From positions 62,001-126,000 of the forward strand of contig NW_027488787.1 of assembly GCF_050948215.1 (NCBI RefSeq): DNA of 64,000 nucleotides. The letters run 5' to 3'. The notes below the pieces were generated by a model. The model was not told the origin of the DNA, did no database searches, and worked only from the letters and a program-made list of their open reading frames with translations. Both the position numbers and the translations under genes were made by a program. Positions within the stretch are counted from its first letter, which is position 1, and the number at the start of each line of letters is the position of its first letter. This document shows, in pieces, positions 62,470 to 64,000 of this stretch. Source of the DNA: Halictus rubicundus. Its lineage: Eukaryota; Arthropoda; Insecta; Hymenoptera; Halictidae.

Positions 62470-62940
62470 TATCATATCCTATCCTCTTTCCTATAATATC
62501 ATCTATCCTATTCTATCCTCTATCCTATCCTATCCTCTATAATATCGTATCCTCTATCCTATAGTATCATCTATCCTATCCTATCCTCTACAATATCGTA
62601 ACCTCTACCATATCCTATTCTCTTTCCCATAATATCATCTATCCTATCCTATTCTCTATCCTATCCTATCCTCTATCCTATCCTATCCTCTATCCTATCC
62701 TATCCTCTATCCTATCCTATCCTCTATCCTATCCTATCCTCTATCATATCCTATCCTCTTTCCTATAATATCATCTATCCTATTCTATCCTCTATCCTAT
62801 CCTATCCTCTATAATATCGTATCCTCTATCCTATAGTATCATCTATCCTATCCTATCCTCTACAACATCGTAACCTCTACCATATCCTATTCTCTTTCCC
62901 ATAATATCATCTATCCTATCCTATTCTCTATCCTATCCTA
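62470..62940. repeat. Local 272-bp tandem duplication in satellite
   Basis: The variant ATAGTATCATC and neighbouring rare monomers (including CGTAACCTCTACC) occur at 62561 and 62833, 272 bp apart, exactly sixteen 17-bp units. This confirms 17 bp as the working period of the array. Confidence 0.75.
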
Positions 62941-64000
62941 TAATCTATCCTATCTTATCCTCAATCCTATTCTATCCTCTATCCTATCCTATCCTCTATC
63001 CTATCCTATCATCTATCCTATCCTATCATCTATCCTATCCTATCCTCTTTACTATCCTATCCTCTTTCCTATCCTATCCTCTATCCTATCCTATCCTGTA
63101 TCCTATCCTATCCTCTATCGTCTCCTGTCCTCTATCGTCTCCTGTCCTCCATCCTATCCTATCCTCTATCCTATCCTATCCTCTATCCTATCCTATCCTC
63201 TATCCTATCCTATCCTCTATCCTATCCTTTCCTCGATCCTATCCTATCCTCTATCCTGTCCTATCCTCTATCCTATCCTATCCTCTTTACTATCCTATCC
63301 TCTATAATATCGTATCCTCTATCCTATAATATCATCTATCCTATCCTATCCTCTACAATATCGTATCCTCTACCATATCCTATCCTCATTCCCCTAATAT
63401 CATCTATCCTATCCTATTCTCTATCCTATCCTATCCTCTATCCTATCTTATCCTCAATCCTATTCTATCCTCAATCCTATCCTATGCTCTATCCTATCCT
63501 ATCCTCTATCGTATTCTATCCTCTATAAGATCCTATTCTCTATCGTATCCTATCCTATCCTATCATCTATCCTATCCAATCCCCTATCCTATCCTCTATC
63601 ATATCCTATCCGATCCTCTATCCTATCCTATCCTCTATAATATCGTATCCTCTATCATATGCTATCCTCTTTCCAATAATATCATCTATCCTATCCTATC
63701 CTCTACCCTATCCTATCCTCTATCCTATCCTATCCTCTATCCTATCCAATCCCCTGTCCTATCCTCTATCGTATCCTATCCCATATCCTATCCAATCCCA
63801 TATTCTATCCTCTATCCTATCCTCTCCTCTATCATATCCAATCCTCTATCCTTTCCTATCCTCTATCCTATCCAATCCTCTATCCTATCCTATCCTCTAT
63901 CCTATCCTATCCTCTATCCTATCCTATCCTCTATCCTATCCTATCCTCTATCCTATCCTCTATCCTATCCTATCCTCTATCCTATCCTATCCTCTATCAT

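Larger units (their letters stand above)
32624..64000. repeat. 17-bp TATCC-type satellite, right block
   Basis: This continuous satellite of 31 kb shares its monomers and many long variant strings with the left block. The landmark GTTTTATCCTATTTTC occurs at 35409, 38198, 42462, 48901, 51155 and 57016 here and at 733, 4974, 6030 and 10083 on the left. That shows both blocks come from the same higher-order family. The block has no genes. Very long + strand frames (for example 43006-45351, 51699-54044, 57807-60203) are composition artefacts. The array runs off the window end. Confidence 0.97.

Noticed and set aside
1..64000. True telomere
   Set aside because: The repeat is CCTAT-based with fixed TC insertions and does not fit the TTAGG/CCTAA pattern; it also holds internal insertions. 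Only a derived relation to telomeric DNA is possible.

Overview
This window is eukaryotic repeat DNA, most probably from an insect. It is about 76% satellite, into which three retroelement-type insertions have gone. I see no host protein-coding gene, RNA gene or CRISPR array. The insect assignment rests on two transposon polyproteins of BEL/Pao and Ty3/Gypsy types common in arthropods and on PBS sequences matching metazoan tRNA-Tyr and tRNA-Trp. Hymenoptera is my guess, not something the sequence proves.

Satellite (1-15357, 22240-25616, 27898-27936, 32624-64000). The basic monomer is 17 bp, TATCCTATCCTATCCTC, built from pentamers TATCC and a closing heptamer TATCCTC. 12-bp forms with one pentamer fewer are common. 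Variant 17-mers such as TATAATATCGTATCCTC, TATCATATCCTATCCTC, TTTCCTATAATATCATC and TATCCTATCCTATTCTC follow each other in a recurring order, giving higher-order repeats. Still longer units of 5-8 kb are tandemly duplicated, most clearly at 41.3-62 kb. The monomer has no stop codon in any + frame, because stops need TAA, TAG or TGA, so it creates long Ser/Tyr/Pro/Leu/Ile open frames of up to about 800 codons. These are composition artefacts.

Insertion 1 (15358-22239, minus strand) is a full-length BEL/Pao LTR retrotransposon. It has two 587-bp LTRs differing at two sites, a 5-bp CCTAT target duplication, a tRNA-Tyr primer-binding site, and one intact 1749-residue Gag-Pol frame with all catalytic residues visible. 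There is no envelope gene.

Insertion 2 (25617-27897, minus strand) is a 2281-bp AT-rich segment without a convincing ORF. It carries a poly(A) tail (poly-T on +) and a 16-bp perfect flanking duplication, as expected from target-primed reverse transcription. It contains two diverged copies of an internal block and a short (TCTAAA)-type array that grades into TATCC-like repeats. I cannot identify it and consider it the most interesting unknown here.

Insertion 3 (27937-32623, minus strand) is a full-length Ty3/Gypsy element. It has 279-bp LTRs differing at two sites, a TCCT target duplication, a tRNA-Trp primer-binding site, a gag frame with a CHCC finger and a pol frame in the -1 phase. The CHCC finger plus the tRNA-Trp primer recall the Kabuki/CsRn1 lineage. 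It lies only 39 bp of satellite away from insertion 2.

The two LTR elements copy themselves independently of each other: Gag packages RNA, the tRNA primes cDNA synthesis at the PBS, RT/RNase H makes the cDNA, and integrase inserts it. Their nearly identical LTRs and open frames show that both insertions are recent. In each case the flanking satellite closes into a normal array once the element and one target duplication are removed. Repeat boundaries and divergence counts were read by eye and are approximate except where exact positions are given.
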